DNA from: JBBPZK01 sp965219175
GTDB taxonomy: Bacteria; Actinomycetota; Rubrobacteria; Rubrobacterales; Rubrobacteraceae
Reading direction: 5' to 3'
Length of the DNA stretch: 64,000 nucleotides
Assembly (NCBI GenBank): GCA_965219175.1
Contig: CBDCNI010000001.1
Coordinates: 1,860,001 to 1,924,000 of the forward strand
The notes beneath the pieces were generated by a model. It had not been told where the DNA came from. It was given only the letters and a program-made list of their open reading frames with translations, and made no database searches. The stretch's first letter is position 1, and each line of letters opens with the position of its first letter. The position numbers and the translations under genes are program-made. This document shows positions 42,019 through 50,542 of the stretch, in pieces.

Positions 42019-42285
42019 GTGCCCGCACCATCTAAACGCGACAAGCAGAGCATCAAGCGGTACGAGCAGAACCGCACCATCAGAACTCGTCTCAGGAACC
42101 TATCCAGGAACTTTTACAAAGCGGTAGAGTCCGGAGACCTCGAAACGGCCCGTGAGTTGCGAGATCAGTCGCAGGAACACTACTCCAAAGCAGCCGGCAA
42201 AGGCATCATCCACCCGAACAAAGCCTCCCGCAAGGTCAGCCGCCTCGACAAGGCGCTCGCCAAGACCAACGACGGAGAAGCCTAA
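42019..42285 (+). CDS. rpsT: 30S ribosomal protein S20
   Basis: Primary 16S rRNA-binding protein, an 88-residue basic helical bundle. MPAPSKRDKQSIKRYEQNR, then RTRLRNLSRNFYKAVESGD and HPNKASRKVSRLDKALA are typical of S20. GTG has GAGGAG upstream. It is divergent from lepA, often its neighbour. The stop overlaps the membrane-protein gene on the other strand by 4 bases. Confidence 0.95.
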   Translation: MPAPSKRDKQSIKRYEQNRTIRTRLRNLSRNFYKAVESGDLETARELRDQSQEHYSKAAGKGIIHPNKASRKVSRLDKALAKTNDGEA

Positions 42286-42707
42286 CTCTCTACAGAATCT
42301 CGGCGTATCCTCTTGCGTGCTTCGGCGTTGTCTATGGTCTGGTAGAACCATTTTCTCAGGATGAAGAGGACAAACGCGCTTTGAAAGCCAGTAAAGAGGT
42401 TTCGGAAGATATTGTTGGCGGGCACCCACCCGTGAAAGCCGACTACAGACGACACGATAACAACTCCCAACATAGCAGGTAAGGACAAAAGACCCAGCGC
42501 GGCAAACCTGGAAATCCACTTGGGGTCACGAGCCCAGCGTACCAAAACATACCCGACGAGGGTTCCGAGTTCTACGAAGACAACGTCTACGACCGCTGAA
42601 GCCCCGAAAAGAATGAGAATACCGAGCAGCATGAGTACTGACGACGACACTACAACACCCATAAAACGTTTCGAGACTCTTGGTTCCGTACTAGTCTTCC
42701 TCACCAA
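42282..42707 (-). CDS. Small membrane protein of unknown function
   Basis: I do not recognise this protein. It has 141 residues with a charged N-terminus (MVRKTSTEPRVSKRF), four predicted hydrophobic segments (about 16-40, 42-58, 67-90 and 104-118) and a basic tail RKRIRRDSVES. The start may be TTG 42707 or the GTG in the next codon. It follows holA by 9 bases on the same strand and ends tail to tail with rpsT. Base composition is less GC-rich than its neighbours. No motif suggests an enzyme. Confidence 0.65.
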   Translation of the reverse strand: MVRKTSTEPRVSKRFMGVVVSSSVLMLLGILILFGASAVVDVVFVELGTLVGYVLVRWARDPKWISRFAALGLLSLPAMLGVVIVSSVVGFHGWVPANNIFRNLFTGFQSAFVLFILRKWFYQTIDNAEARKRIRRDSVES

Positions 42708-42716
42708 GAATAAACT

Positions 42717-43637
42717 TTAGCTGGAAAGTTTCAAGACGGCGAGTTCCAGTTGGAGTTCATCCCGGATATCCAGGCCGCCTTTCAGGCCGCGTTCGAGGTC
42801 GAGCACTAGCGAGAGAGCGCAGTCGAGGTCTTTCTCGTTCATCTTTCGACTCTGCTCGTCGAGTTTGCGGGCAACGAACGGCGGGACTTTGAGGTCTCTT
42901 GCTACTTCGCCCTGGGGCGTTCCGCGATCCAGCAACGCTCTGGCGCGTGATAGGAGTTGGAACTGGCGACGGACCATGAAAGTCAGGCGAAGGGCGGGTT
43001 CTCCGGTCGAGATCAGGTCTTCAAGCAAAGAGAGAGACTTGCCCCGGTCTCCAACCGCCAGCGAATCTACGAAGGCGAAGATGTTGGACTGGATATCCGG
43101 TGGACAGAGGATTTCCACGTCTTCGAGCGTCGCGTTCTGTCCGTCAGAGTAAAGCGCCAGCTTTTCGACCTCACGAGAGAGACGCACTTTGTCTCCCGAG
43201 CACCGGTCGACGAGACTTTGGGCCACGTCTTCCGGCAGTTCCAGTTCTTGCTGCCGGGCGTAACCGATCAACCATTTTACGAGCGCCCGTCCGGTCGGCT
43301 GCTGGAAGTCGTGGACTTCCCCGGACTTCTTTACCGCCGCGAGTAGCTTCTCGCGCGCCCCGAGTTTCTTTCCGAGCAGCACGAGGTCCGTCTCTGGTGA
43401 AGGGTCCTCCAGGTAAGCGGTGATCTTCGCTTTCTGGGCGGCGTTCCAGGCGTCAAGGTTCCTGACCAGCACGAGGGCTCCGCCGCCGAACAACGAGTAT
43501 GAGTTGCAGGCCGAAACGACCGACTCGGGGCTGACGTTTGCGGCGTCGTAGGTATCGGCCGTGCGGCCCCGGCGCAGACGATCTACGCCGCGAGACTTGC
43601 GCTCTTCGTCGTCTCCGAGTAGTAAGTAAACGGCCAC
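42717..43637 (-). CDS. holA: DNA polymerase III delta subunit
   Basis: Clamp-loader subunit that opens the sliding clamp. The 306 residues have the AAA-like N-terminus (MAVYLLLGDDEERKSRGVDR), FGGGALVLVRNLDAW, RSGDKVRLSREVEKLALY-like DRCSGDKVRLSREVEKLA and a C-terminal helical part. The comEC-holA-rpsT order is widespread. The start is GTG. Confidence 0.93.
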   Translation of the reverse strand: MAVYLLLGDDEERKSRGVDRLRRGRTADTYDAANVSPESVVSACNSYSLFGGGALVLVRNLDAWNAAQKAKITAYLEDPSPETDLVLLGKKLGAREKLLAAVKKSGEVHDFQQPTGRALVKWLIGYARQQELELPEDVAQSLVDRCSGDKVRLSREVEKLALYSDGQNATLEDVEILCPPDIQSNIFAFVDSLAVGDRGKSLSLLEDLISTGEPALRLTFMVRRQFQLLSRARALLDRGTPQGEVARDLKVPPFVARKLDEQSRKMNEKDLDCALSLVLDLERGLKGGLDIRDELQLELAVLKLSS

Positions 43638-43661
43638 AGCGCTTATTCTACCGTTCTATTG

Positions 43662-45260
43662 TCATGCGACCGAGACGAGCACGAGCCAGAGCGCGGCCCA
43701 GAGGACGGTGACTCCCGCCCACTTCGGCCATTGTTTCTCCGGCAGCCAGGCTCCTGCGATAACAGCTGGCATGCAACCGACGTAGAAGAGCGGTATCAGC
43801 GGCAGGGCGACCCCGGATATCTGTATGGCGGCGAAAGGAAGCGTCGAGGCTCCCTGGGCGACCCATTCAAGGATGGTGACGAAAAAACCGTTCACGGCGT
43901 TGAGCGGATAGGCGAGGGAAGAAGCAACGTTCCCGGCCAGTGCTCCGAGAAATCCGAGGGCGAGGATAGGACCTGAGAGTGGAACGGCGATCAGGTTAGT
44001 CAGCACCCCGATTATCGAGACGGTCCCGAAGCTCGCCGCAATGATCGGGGCGGTCGCTATCTGGGCAGCCAACGATATGGAGAAGAGGTTCGAGAGGGCT
44101 TCCGGCGGCTTCGCGAACGGACGGAAGATTGTGGCCTTGACGAGTTTCTGGAAAGGTTTCCTGAGCAGCAGAATGCCGGAGACGGCTGTAACGGAGAGTT
44201 GAAATCCGGTGCTGTAGACGAGAGCTGGGTTGTAGGCGAGGACGGCCGCGAGCATCGTCGTCAGGAAGTGGAGTGGAGACAGTTGGCGTCCGAGAAGTGG
44301 TGCGGCGAGTACGAAGGAAGCGACAACTCCGGCACGGATGGCCGATGGCGGCGCGCCCGCGATTAGGATGTACAGCCAGATCAGGGAAAGCGTACCGGCG
44401 CTTCGGATTGCCAACGGAACGGCGAGACCCCGCAACAAGAAGTAGACGAGGGCCGCCAGAACAGCCACGTGCTGCCCTGATATCGCCAGGATATGAGTTA
44501 TTCCACTTCTCTGAAAGTCCGTCTTTAGTTCTTCCGGGATTCGAGAGCGGTCGCCGAGCACCATGCCGCGTACGATCGAGGCTTCGCGCGGACGGAGACC
44601 ATAGCCGAGAGCCAGGTCGGTCCGGCGATGGACCTGCCCGATCCAACCTCGACTCTCTCCAACGGGCTGGACGCCACCGGCGTTCACGACTGCGGAGATC
44701 CTCTTTGTCGAGAGGTAACGGGCGTAGTCGAAGCCATCTTTGCCGGGCTCGGGCGTGGAGATCTCCCCGATGATCCGCACCCTGTCACCTACTCCAACGC
44801 TCATGTCGGGGGCGAAGACCTCGACGCCTCCACCCCGCAGAATCTCTTTATTCTCGTACCAGAGTCTCTCCACGCGCACGTCTGCCCGAGACCCGAACTC
44901 GCTGTGCGTGGGCGCGGAGATGACCCTGCCGGCTATGGTCACTTCCCCAGGCTCGACAGCCGCCAGGTCTGCAAGAGGGTCGGGGGTTGCGGTGTGGAGA
45001 GTCGCTATTCCTACACCGGCGGCGACGAAGAGCGGTCCGATCACCGCCATCATCCTCCATTCAGGTGGGACGAGATCCCGCCGAATTGCCGCGCCAGCCG
45101 AGACGACGAAACTCGCGAATACAAGCATGAGGGCGAGAGGCTGCACCACGGTCCCAGCGACGATACCCACTGCAAGCGTGATCGCCCACAAATCCAGGCG
45201 TACGGGCGGGTTCAGGTCCAACTTGAAACCGGCGCCGATCCTAGCCCTGGCTGCGCTCAT
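43662..45260 (-). CDS. comEC: ComEC-family DNA uptake channel protein, short form
   Basis: Polytopic membrane protein for transport of single-stranded DNA in transformation. The 532 residues have an OB-like region (about 80-190), then the competence domain starting RSGITHILAISGQHVAVLAA and about 8 membrane helices. Many ComEC proteins carry a metallo-beta-lactamase domain after that; this one ends without it. It shares 4 bases with comEA. Confidence 0.92.
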   Translation of the reverse strand: MSAARARIGAGFKLDLNPPVRLDLWAITLAVGIVAGTVVQPLALMLVFASFVVSAGAAIRRDLVPPEWRMMAVIGPLFVAAGVGIATLHTATPDPLADLAAVEPGEVTIAGRVISAPTHSEFGSRADVRVERLWYENKEILRGGGVEVFAPDMSVGVGDRVRIIGEISTPEPGKDGFDYARYLSTKRISAVVNAGGVQPVGESRGWIGQVHRRTDLALGYGLRPREASIVRGMVLGDRSRIPEELKTDFQRSGITHILAISGQHVAVLAALVYFLLRGLAVPLAIRSAGTLSLIWLYILIAGAPPSAIRAGVVASFVLAAPLLGRQLSPLHFLTTMLAAVLAYNPALVYSTGFQLSVTAVSGILLLRKPFQKLVKATIFRPFAKPPEALSNLFSISLAAQIATAPIIAASFGTVSIIGVLTNLIAVPLSGPILALGFLGALAGNVASSLAYPLNAVNGFFVTILEWVAQGASTLPFAAIQISGVALPLIPLFYVGCMPAVIAGAWLPEKQWPKWAGVTVLWAALWLVLVSVA

Positions 45261-45673
45261 TTAACGGCTGCGAACGGCCGCATCTTCTCCAGTGTCGCCG
45301 GGCCGATCCCACTAACCTCTTCCAGGTCGTCCACCGAACGGAACGGTCCATTCCCCTGTCGGTACTCGATTATGCTCTGCGCCGTGGCGGGACCGACTCC
45401 CGGAAGCTCATCCAGCGCCTTTTCATCGGCGGAGTTGATGTCGACCACGAGTGGTTTCTGGGCCTGCTTCGAAACGTCATTCAGAGAAACGTTGTATACG
45501 ACTTGCGGAGTCTTCTCGGAGATCCGGGCGGAGTACATGGCTCCTCCAGCCAACGTCACCACCACGAGTAAACAGACTACGATCTGTGGCCGGTATCTCG
45601 CGAGCGTGGCAGAACCAGGCCTACCTGAAGCACCGCTCCCACGCACCCTCGTGTCGAAGTTTTCCCTTGACAT
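45257..45673 (-). CDS. comEA: ComEA-family DNA-binding protein
   Basis: Membrane-anchored DNA receptor of natural competence. An N-terminal hydrophobic segment (QIVVCLLVVVTLAGGAM) is followed by a short linker and a tandem helix-hairpin-helix (VDINSADEKALDELPGVGPA, then GIGPATLEKM). The 138 residues lack the SLBB domain seen in longer forms. It lies next to comEC, and no pilus genes are in the window. Confidence 0.93.
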   Translation of the reverse strand: MSRENFDTRVRGSGASGRPGSATLARYRPQIVVCLLVVVTLAGGAMYSARISEKTPQVVYNVSLNDVSKQAQKPLVVDINSADEKALDELPGVGPATAQSIIEYRQGNGPFRSVDDLEEVSGIGPATLEKMRPFAAVK

Positions 45674-45736
45674 ATTGGTATCTAAATTTCATTGTCGGAA
45701 GATCTCCCGGAAAACTTTAGGAGGGCGACGTTGTAG

Positions 45737-45809
45737 TGGAGCCGAGGGGGATCGAACCCCTGACCTCCGCGCTGCCAGCGCGGCGCTCTCCCAGCTGAGC
45801 TACGGCCCC
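45737..45809 (-). tRNA. tRNA-Ala (GGC)
   Basis: A 73-base cloverleaf with acceptor GGGGCCG/CGGCTCC including the G3:U70 alanine identity pair. Anticodon loop CTGGCAG gives GGC. T-arm GGTTCGATCC. No encoded CCA. Confidence 0.97.
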
Positions 45810-45822
45810 AAAGACTCGTCAG

Positions 45823-45851
45823 AGTATATTTACCGGGTGGCCCAGTGTCAA
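45823..45851 (-). promoter_or_regulatory. tRNA-Ala promoter
   Basis: A perfect TTGACA (45846-45851), 17 bases, TATACT (45823-45828). This is the best promoter match in the window and starts transcription about 7 bases before the tRNA. Confidence 0.85.
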
Positions 45852-45882
45852 CGTGTGGCGCGGACCCCGGTCTATGCCGAGC

Positions 45883-46287
45883 TTATCCCTCCCAGCGTTC
45901 CTGCGGCGCGCTGCGCCAGAGAGATTCCAGGCGGTAGTAGTCGCGGGCTTCGTCGGTGAAGACGTGGACCACCACATCGAGGAAGTCTAGTGTGATCCAG
46001 GGCGTACCCTCGGTGAGACGCCGCGAGCGGGGACGGTGTCCCTCCGCGTTCATCTGCTCGATGACCTCGTCTGCTATGCGGCGGGTCTGGCGCTCGGTCT
46101 CCGCGCTCGCTATAACGAAGTAGTCCGTGTAAGAGACGGCCTCGCGCATGTCCACGATGATCACGTCTTTACCGAACATCTCGCTCGCGGCCCGCGCCGA
46201 AGTCGTAGCCATATTACGGGTTATCTCTGCGGGATCACGCGTCTCTTCCCAGTTTTCACGCCTGATGGCGGCCTCGTCACCTCTCAA
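45883..46287 (-). CDS. rsfS: Ribosomal silencing factor RsfS
   Basis: Binds L14 and blocks subunit joining in starvation. The 134 residues carry GKDVIIVDMREAVSYTDYFV, IASAETERQTRRIADEV and TPWITLDFLDVVVHVFT, characteristic of the Iojap family. It overlaps nadD by 4 bases, the standard nadD-rsfS pair. Its first 30 residues are not conserved, so a later start is possible. Confidence 0.95.
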   Translation of the reverse strand: MRGDEAAIRRENWEETRDPAEITRNMATTSARAASEMFGKDVIIVDMREAVSYTDYFVIASAETERQTRRIADEVIEQMNAEGHRPRSRRLTEGTPWITLDFLDVVVHVFTDEARDYYRLESLWRSAPQERWEG

Positions 46288-46940
46288 GAAGAAACCTCCT
46301 CTCTCAAATCATTTCCTTCCGGTATCTTTCCATCGTCACTATAGTCGCCATAAAGTCTCCTCTCATGGATGATCTTATAAACCTCTTCCGGCACCAGATA
46401 GCGGATCGTCTTCCCTCGCAGGATGCGCCGACGGATTCCGCTGGCCGAGATATCCAGGCGCGAGCACTCGACCGGGAAGATCCGGTCGAAGTTATCCAGC
46501 CCGTCTTCCAGATGCCCAAGCGCCGAAAGATCGTAGCCGGGCCGCGTGGCCGCAACCATGACCACCTGCTCCAGCAGCAAGTCCGCACCTTTCCAGGAGA
46601 GCAGGTTCGAGACCTCATCCGCCCCGCTGATGAAGAACCACTCATCCTCAGGATAGCGTTCCTTGAAGATCGAAACCGTCTCGACGCTGTGCATCGGACG
46701 CTCCGCCTCTATCTCGACCCTATCTACCGAAAAGTTCTCGTTGCCCGAAACCGCCGCCTCGACCATCGCCAGGCGATCCGTCGCGCTCGCCCGGATGCTG
46801 GAGGCTTCTTTGTGAGGTGGGATGCCGCTCGGCACGAACACGACGCGGGAGAGGCCGAGTTCCTGCATAACCTGTTCGGCGATCACAACGTGACCCAAGT
46901 GTATCGGGTCAAAAGTCCCGCCGAAGATACCCGACTTCAC
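46284..46940 (-). CDS. nadD: Nicotinate-nucleotide adenylyltransferase
   Basis: Makes deamido-NAD from nicotinate mononucleotide. The 218 residues have GIFGGTFDPIHLGHVVIAEQ (GxFxP and HxGH), VFVPSGIPPHKEAS, FFISGADEVSNLLSW and the C-terminal ISASGIRRRILRG signature. GTG follows obgE by 7 bases. It belongs to a conserved obgE-nadD-rsfS unit. Confidence 0.96.
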   Translation of the reverse strand: MKSGIFGGTFDPIHLGHVVIAEQVMQELGLSRVVFVPSGIPPHKEASSIRASATDRLAMVEAAVSGNENFSVDRVEIEAERPMHSVETVSIFKERYPEDEWFFISGADEVSNLLSWKGADLLLEQVVMVAATRPGYDLSALGHLEDGLDNFDRIFPVECSRLDISASGIRRRILRGKTIRYLVPEEVYKIIHERRLYGDYSDDGKIPEGNDLREEVSS

Positions 46941-46947
46941 GATAACC

Positions 46948-48192
46948 TCACTGGAAATCTAGCACTTTTTCACCGATCTTTACCTCGTCACCGGTTTCGG
47001 CGCCCTCACGCCGGAGCGCCGTCAAGACGCCTTTTCTCTCCAGCTCTCGCTGGAAGTGATCCACGCCTTCCTGGTTCTCCCAGTCGGTCTTGAGCGCGAG
47101 GCGTTCGATCTCTTCTCCATGCACTTCGTACGCACCACTCTCCGCCCGCGTCACCCGCAGACCTTTCCAGGACGGCCGAAAGACCCGATGCCCCTTCTGC
47201 TCCTCCGCGTTCGAGCCATCCGCCTCACCCATCTCCCGGACCCTCGCTTCGAGAGCGTCCCGCAACTCTTCGACGTTCTCGCCGGTCTGGGCGGAGATCC
47301 TAAACGCTTCCGGGAAGCTCTCTTGCAGGTATTCGCGAAGCTCTTCATCCAGCAGGTCGATCTTGTTGAGCGCTACTACCGTTGGTTTTTCGTGGAGCTT
47401 GGCGGCGTACAGTTCAGCGCGCAGCGTGCCTTCCGCCCCTTCGGGGTCCTCACTCGCATCCAAGACGAGCACCAAAAGCCGGGCCCTCGAAACGTGCCGC
47501 AGAAACTGGTTGCCGAGTCCCCGGCCTTCGCTGGCCCCGGAGATCAAACCAGGAATATCAGCCACCACGAAAGGCTCCCGATAACCTTTCTCGTCCACGA
47601 CTCCGAGCTTCGGTACGAGCGTGGTAAACGGATAAGCGCCGACTTTAGGCCGGGCGGCGCTCAAAGCGCCGAGCAAAGATGACTTGCCCGCGTTCGGCAA
47701 CCCTACGAGACCGATATCGGAGAGGACCTTGAGCTCCAGACGAACCTCTAACTCCTCACCCGGCAGGCCTCTTTCCCTGAAAGCTGGAGCTTGACGGGTC
47801 GAGCTTGCAAAAGAAGAGTTCCCGCGCCCACCTTCACCACCGCGGGCTACGACTACCTCCTGCCCGGCTTCTGAGAGGTCGGCCAGGAGACCTTCTTCGT
47901 CGTAGGCTTGTGTTCCTAGTGGGACTTCGAGGGCGATATCCTCGCCGCGTTGGCCGGCCCGGTTGCTTCCGGAGCCGTGGCTTCCGCGCTCTGCTTTGAT
48001 GACTTTACGGTAGGCATAGGGTTCCAGGGTGGAAAGGTCTTCGGTCGCACGCAAGAGAACCGAGCCTCCGTCGCCGCCGCGCCCGCCGTCGGGGCCTCCG
48101 CGGGGCTTGTACTTCTCACGGTTGAAAGAGACGCTGCCGTCTCCGCCGCGCCCCGCGCGTACCACGAAACTCGTTTCGTCAATAAACTGCAA
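46948..48192 (-). CDS. obgE: GTPase Obg
   Basis: Ribosome-assembly and stress GTPase. The glycine-rich Obg fold (about 1-160; RAGRGGDGSVSFNREKYKPR) is followed by the G domain (GLPNAGKSSLLGAL, DIPGLISGASEGRGLG, NKIDLLD) and an OCT domain at the end (RAESGAYEVHGEEIERLALK). It has 414 residues. TTG 48192 is the start with CCGGAG about 12 bases upstream. It follows rpmA as usual. Confidence 0.96.
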   Translation of the reverse strand: MQFIDETSFVVRAGRGGDGSVSFNREKYKPRGGPDGGRGGDGGSVLLRATEDLSTLEPYAYRKVIKAERGSHGSGSNRAGQRGEDIALEVPLGTQAYDEEGLLADLSEAGQEVVVARGGEGGRGNSSFASSTRQAPAFRERGLPGEELEVRLELKVLSDIGLVGLPNAGKSSLLGALSAARPKVGAYPFTTLVPKLGVVDEKGYREPFVVADIPGLISGASEGRGLGNQFLRHVSRARLLVLVLDASEDPEGAEGTLRAELYAAKLHEKPTVVALNKIDLLDEELREYLQESFPEAFRISAQTGENVEELRDALEARVREMGEADGSNAEEQKGHRVFRPSWKGLRVTRAESGAYEVHGEEIERLALKTDWENQEGVDHFQRELERKGVLTALRREGAETGDEVKIGEKVLDFQ

Positions 48193-48220
48193 CGGAGCTA
48201 GAGACTCCGGTAGCCGGTGA

Positions 48221-48481
48221 TCAGGCCGTGGCCTCCTCGACGATGCTCACGACGCTCCGGTTGCGCGAGCGCCTGAAATCCACCTGGCCGTCGACCTTGG
48301 CGAAGAGCGTATCGTCCTTGCCCTTGCCCACGTTCTGGCCCGGATGGACCTTCGTGCCTCTCTGGCGGACGATGATGCTCCCGGCCGGAACCTGCTGACC
48401 ACCGTAGGCTTTCACGCCGAGCCGCTTACCCTCGGTGTTGCGTCCGTTGCGGGACGAGCCGCCGCCTTTTTTATGCGCCAT
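48221..48481 (-). CDS. rpmA: 50S ribosomal protein L27
   Basis: 86 residues starting MAHKKGGGSSRNGRNTEGKR, with YGGQQVPAGSIIVRQRGTK. The N-terminal tail reaches the peptidyl transferase centre. It lacks the cleaved extension found in many Firmicutes. It follows rplU by 2 bases. Confidence 0.98.
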   Translation of the reverse strand: MAHKKGGGSSRNGRNTEGKRLGVKAYGGQQVPAGSIIVRQRGTKVHPGQNVGKGKDDTLFAKVDGQVDFRRSRNRSVVSIVEEATA

Positions 48482-48483
48482 CT

Positions 48484-48771
48484 CTAAACCTCCAGGATCC
48501 GGATCCGGGTAAGCTCTTGGCGATGCCCGGTCTTCTTACGATAAGTCTTCTTCGGCTTGTACTTATAGATGTGGATCTTATCTCCGCGCAGGTGCTCCAG
48601 TATCTCGGCCTTCGCCGTCCGCGCCCCGAGGTCGAAGTTACCATCATCGGCAACGAAGCTGACCGACAACTCTACAGAGTCCCCGACGTCTCCTCGCAAC
48701 CGGTCTACCGTGAGTTCCTGATCCGGGCTCACCCGATACTGCCTACTACCACTTTTTACAACCGCGAACAT
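48484..48771 (-). CDS. rplU: 50S ribosomal protein L21
   Basis: 95 residues; MFAVVKSGSRQYRVSPDQEL and HIYKYKPKKTYRKKTGHRQ are diagnostic. TAGGAG lies 4 bases before ATG. It opens the rplU-rpmA-obgE-nadD-rsfS unit. No classic L21 leader structure was recognised in the 100-base gap upstream. Confidence 0.98.
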   Translation of the reverse strand: MFAVVKSGSRQYRVSPDQELTVDRLRGDVGDSVELSVSFVADDGNFDLGARTAKAEILEHLRGDKIHIYKYKPKKTYRKKTGHRQELTRIRILEV

Positions 48772-48828
48772 GCTGCTCCTAAAACTCTTGAAATTTCGAC
48801 AAGGTACTCAAAGTTTCTCTGAAGGCAC

Positions 48829-48834
48829 AGTATA
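48829..48834 (-). promoter_or_regulatory. -10 element before rplU
   Basis: TATACT about 60 bases before the rplU ATG in the gap after rodA. No convincing -35 was found at 16-18 bases. Confidence 0.4.
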
Positions 48835-48873
48835 ACCGGAGTAGCCCGAATCGGCCAGTACGGGTTGCTTTCT

Positions 48874-50019
48874 CTATTTCTTCGAGTATTTCGAGGGCTC
48901 GTTTCGAGAGCGGATCGCGACGCTTTGCAGGATGCCGATCGAGACGATGCTCACCACCAGGCTACTCCGTCCGTAGCTGATAAACGGCAGCGGAATGCCG
49001 GTCACGGGCATTATTCCCATTACCATCCCGACGTTTACGAAGACGTGGAACAGGAAAACAGTCCCGATCCCGACGGCCAGAAGGACCCCGAAACGGTCCG
49101 AGGAAATAGTCGCAACGTGGAGTATCCGCCAGATCAGGACGAAGAACAGCCCCAGCAACACCGCCCCCCCGAGGAACCCTATGCGCTCGGAAAGATTGGC
49201 GAAGATAAAGTCTGTGTGATCTTCAGGTAGGAACCCGAGGTTTGCAAGCGTCGTGGCTCCGAATCCCTTGCCGGTAAGCCCTCCGGAGCCTATCGCCAGT
49301 TTCGATTGGGCCAACTGGTAACTGTAAGCGCCCGATTCGTTCGGGTTCAAGAAAGACGTGAGACGCGCCACCTGATATTCCTGCAAGAGCTTCAGTTTCA
49401 GTGCCAGAATGACGCCCGCGACCCCGGCTACTCCGAGAGCGCCGAGCTGATACAACCTGGCACCAGCTATAAAAGACATCGCCACGAACAGGGCCCCGAA
49501 GACCAGGGCCGTTCCGAGGTCCGGCTGCATAAACACGAGCAGAGCAGGGGCGCCAACGATCCCGAGCGCGATGAGAAATACCTTATTGTTACTCACCGGA
49601 TGTTTCGCCAGGTATCCGGCGAGTACGACGACCATCAACAGCTTGGCGAACTCCGACGGCTGCACCCGCACGGGACCAAAATCTATCCAGCGCTGGGCTC
49701 CACCTGCCGAGGCGCCGAGGACGAGGACCGCCGCGAGAAGGGCGAGCATCACGCCGTAGATCACCCGCAGATACTTGAGCATTATCCGGTAGTCGATGAG
49801 CGCCAACGGAACGGCGCCCGCGAGACCAACCACCAGCCCGAGGACCTGATTGACAGCGTAAGCGTTCCGGCTCTGGTCTCCGGCGATATAGACCGCGAAG
49901 ACTCCGAAAGCCGTGAGCGTCAAGGCCGCGAGAAGCAACAATACGTCTATGCCCCCGAACCACACGGGCTTGGGCGCTGTTGTTTTAGTGGACCTGGTCC
50001 TTGTCTTTGTCAGGCTCAT
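48874..50019 (-). CDS. rodA: SEDS glycosyltransferase RodA
   Basis: Elongasome peptidoglycan polymerase. The 381 residues have about 10 membrane segments. Motifs are AQRWIDFGPVRVQPSEFAKL, MQPDLGTALVF, EDHTDFIFANLSERIGFLG and PFISYGRSSLVVSI. The last reads YGRSS where FtsW and most RodA have YGGSS. It lies directly after mreD (4-base overlap), where many genomes have the PBP2 gene mrdA between; none is here. Confidence 0.94.
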   Translation of the reverse strand: MSLTKTRTRSTKTTAPKPVWFGGIDVLLLLAALTLTAFGVFAVYIAGDQSRNAYAVNQVLGLVVGLAGAVPLALIDYRIMLKYLRVIYGVMLALLAAVLVLGASAGGAQRWIDFGPVRVQPSEFAKLLMVVVLAGYLAKHPVSNNKVFLIALGIVGAPALLVFMQPDLGTALVFGALFVAMSFIAGARLYQLGALGVAGVAGVILALKLKLLQEYQVARLTSFLNPNESGAYSYQLAQSKLAIGSGGLTGKGFGATTLANLGFLPEDHTDFIFANLSERIGFLGGAVLLGLFFVLIWRILHVATISSDRFGVLLAVGIGTVFLFHVFVNVGMVMGIMPVTGIPLPFISYGRSSLVVSIVSIGILQSVAIRSRNEPSKYSKK

Positions 50020-50525
50020 CTTCCTCCCTTGTTCCTGACAAGTCTGAAAAGCTGTGCGCTAATAATATACGCCAGGATACCGTTTAGTAGGGCATCCGGC
50101 AGCATACCCCCGATAATAAATCCGCCTACTGATGGACCGCTAAAGCCCGCGAGACTATTTGCGATCACCTTGATCAGGTCGTACGAGGCGACCGACAGGA
50201 AAACCGCCACGGCCAGGAGCGGCTTCGAGACGCTCTTTCGCTGGTAAGAGCCGGCCCTTAGAGCGAGCATCCCGGCCACGAGCCCGCCGAGAACTCCGAC
50301 CCCGAAGAGACCGACGCCCACCCCGAGCGCGTCGGTGAGGATGCCGCCGAAGAAGCCGAGCGTTATGGCCTGAAGCTCCCCGAGCCCCGAGGCCGCGACC
50401 ACGATGCTGATCACGGTCAGGTTCGGCGCGACGAGCCCGAATGTCAGGTACGGCCCGATCACCGCATCGAAGACCACGGCTAACGCCACCAACAACGCGG
50501 CTCGAACGACGGAAGTTTGGACCAA
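50016..50525 (-). CDS. mreD: Rod shape-determining protein MreD
   Basis: Membrane component of the elongasome, 169 residues with 5-6 helices. It starts MVQTSVVRAALLVALAVVFD; GPYLTFGLVAPNLTVISIVV and LGFFGGILTDALGVGVGLFG fit MreD. Weakly conserved family, but the mreB-mreC-mreD-rodA order makes the call firm. Confidence 0.9.
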   Translation of the reverse strand: MVQTSVVRAALLVALAVVFDAVIGPYLTFGLVAPNLTVISIVVAASGLGELQAITLGFFGGILTDALGVGVGLFGVGVLGGLVAGMLALRAGSYQRKSVSKPLLAVAVFLSVASYDLIKVIANSLAGFSGPSVGGFIIGGMLPDALLNGILAYIISAQLFRLVRNKGGR

Positions 50526-50542
50526 GTCTCTCTACCGCCCAA

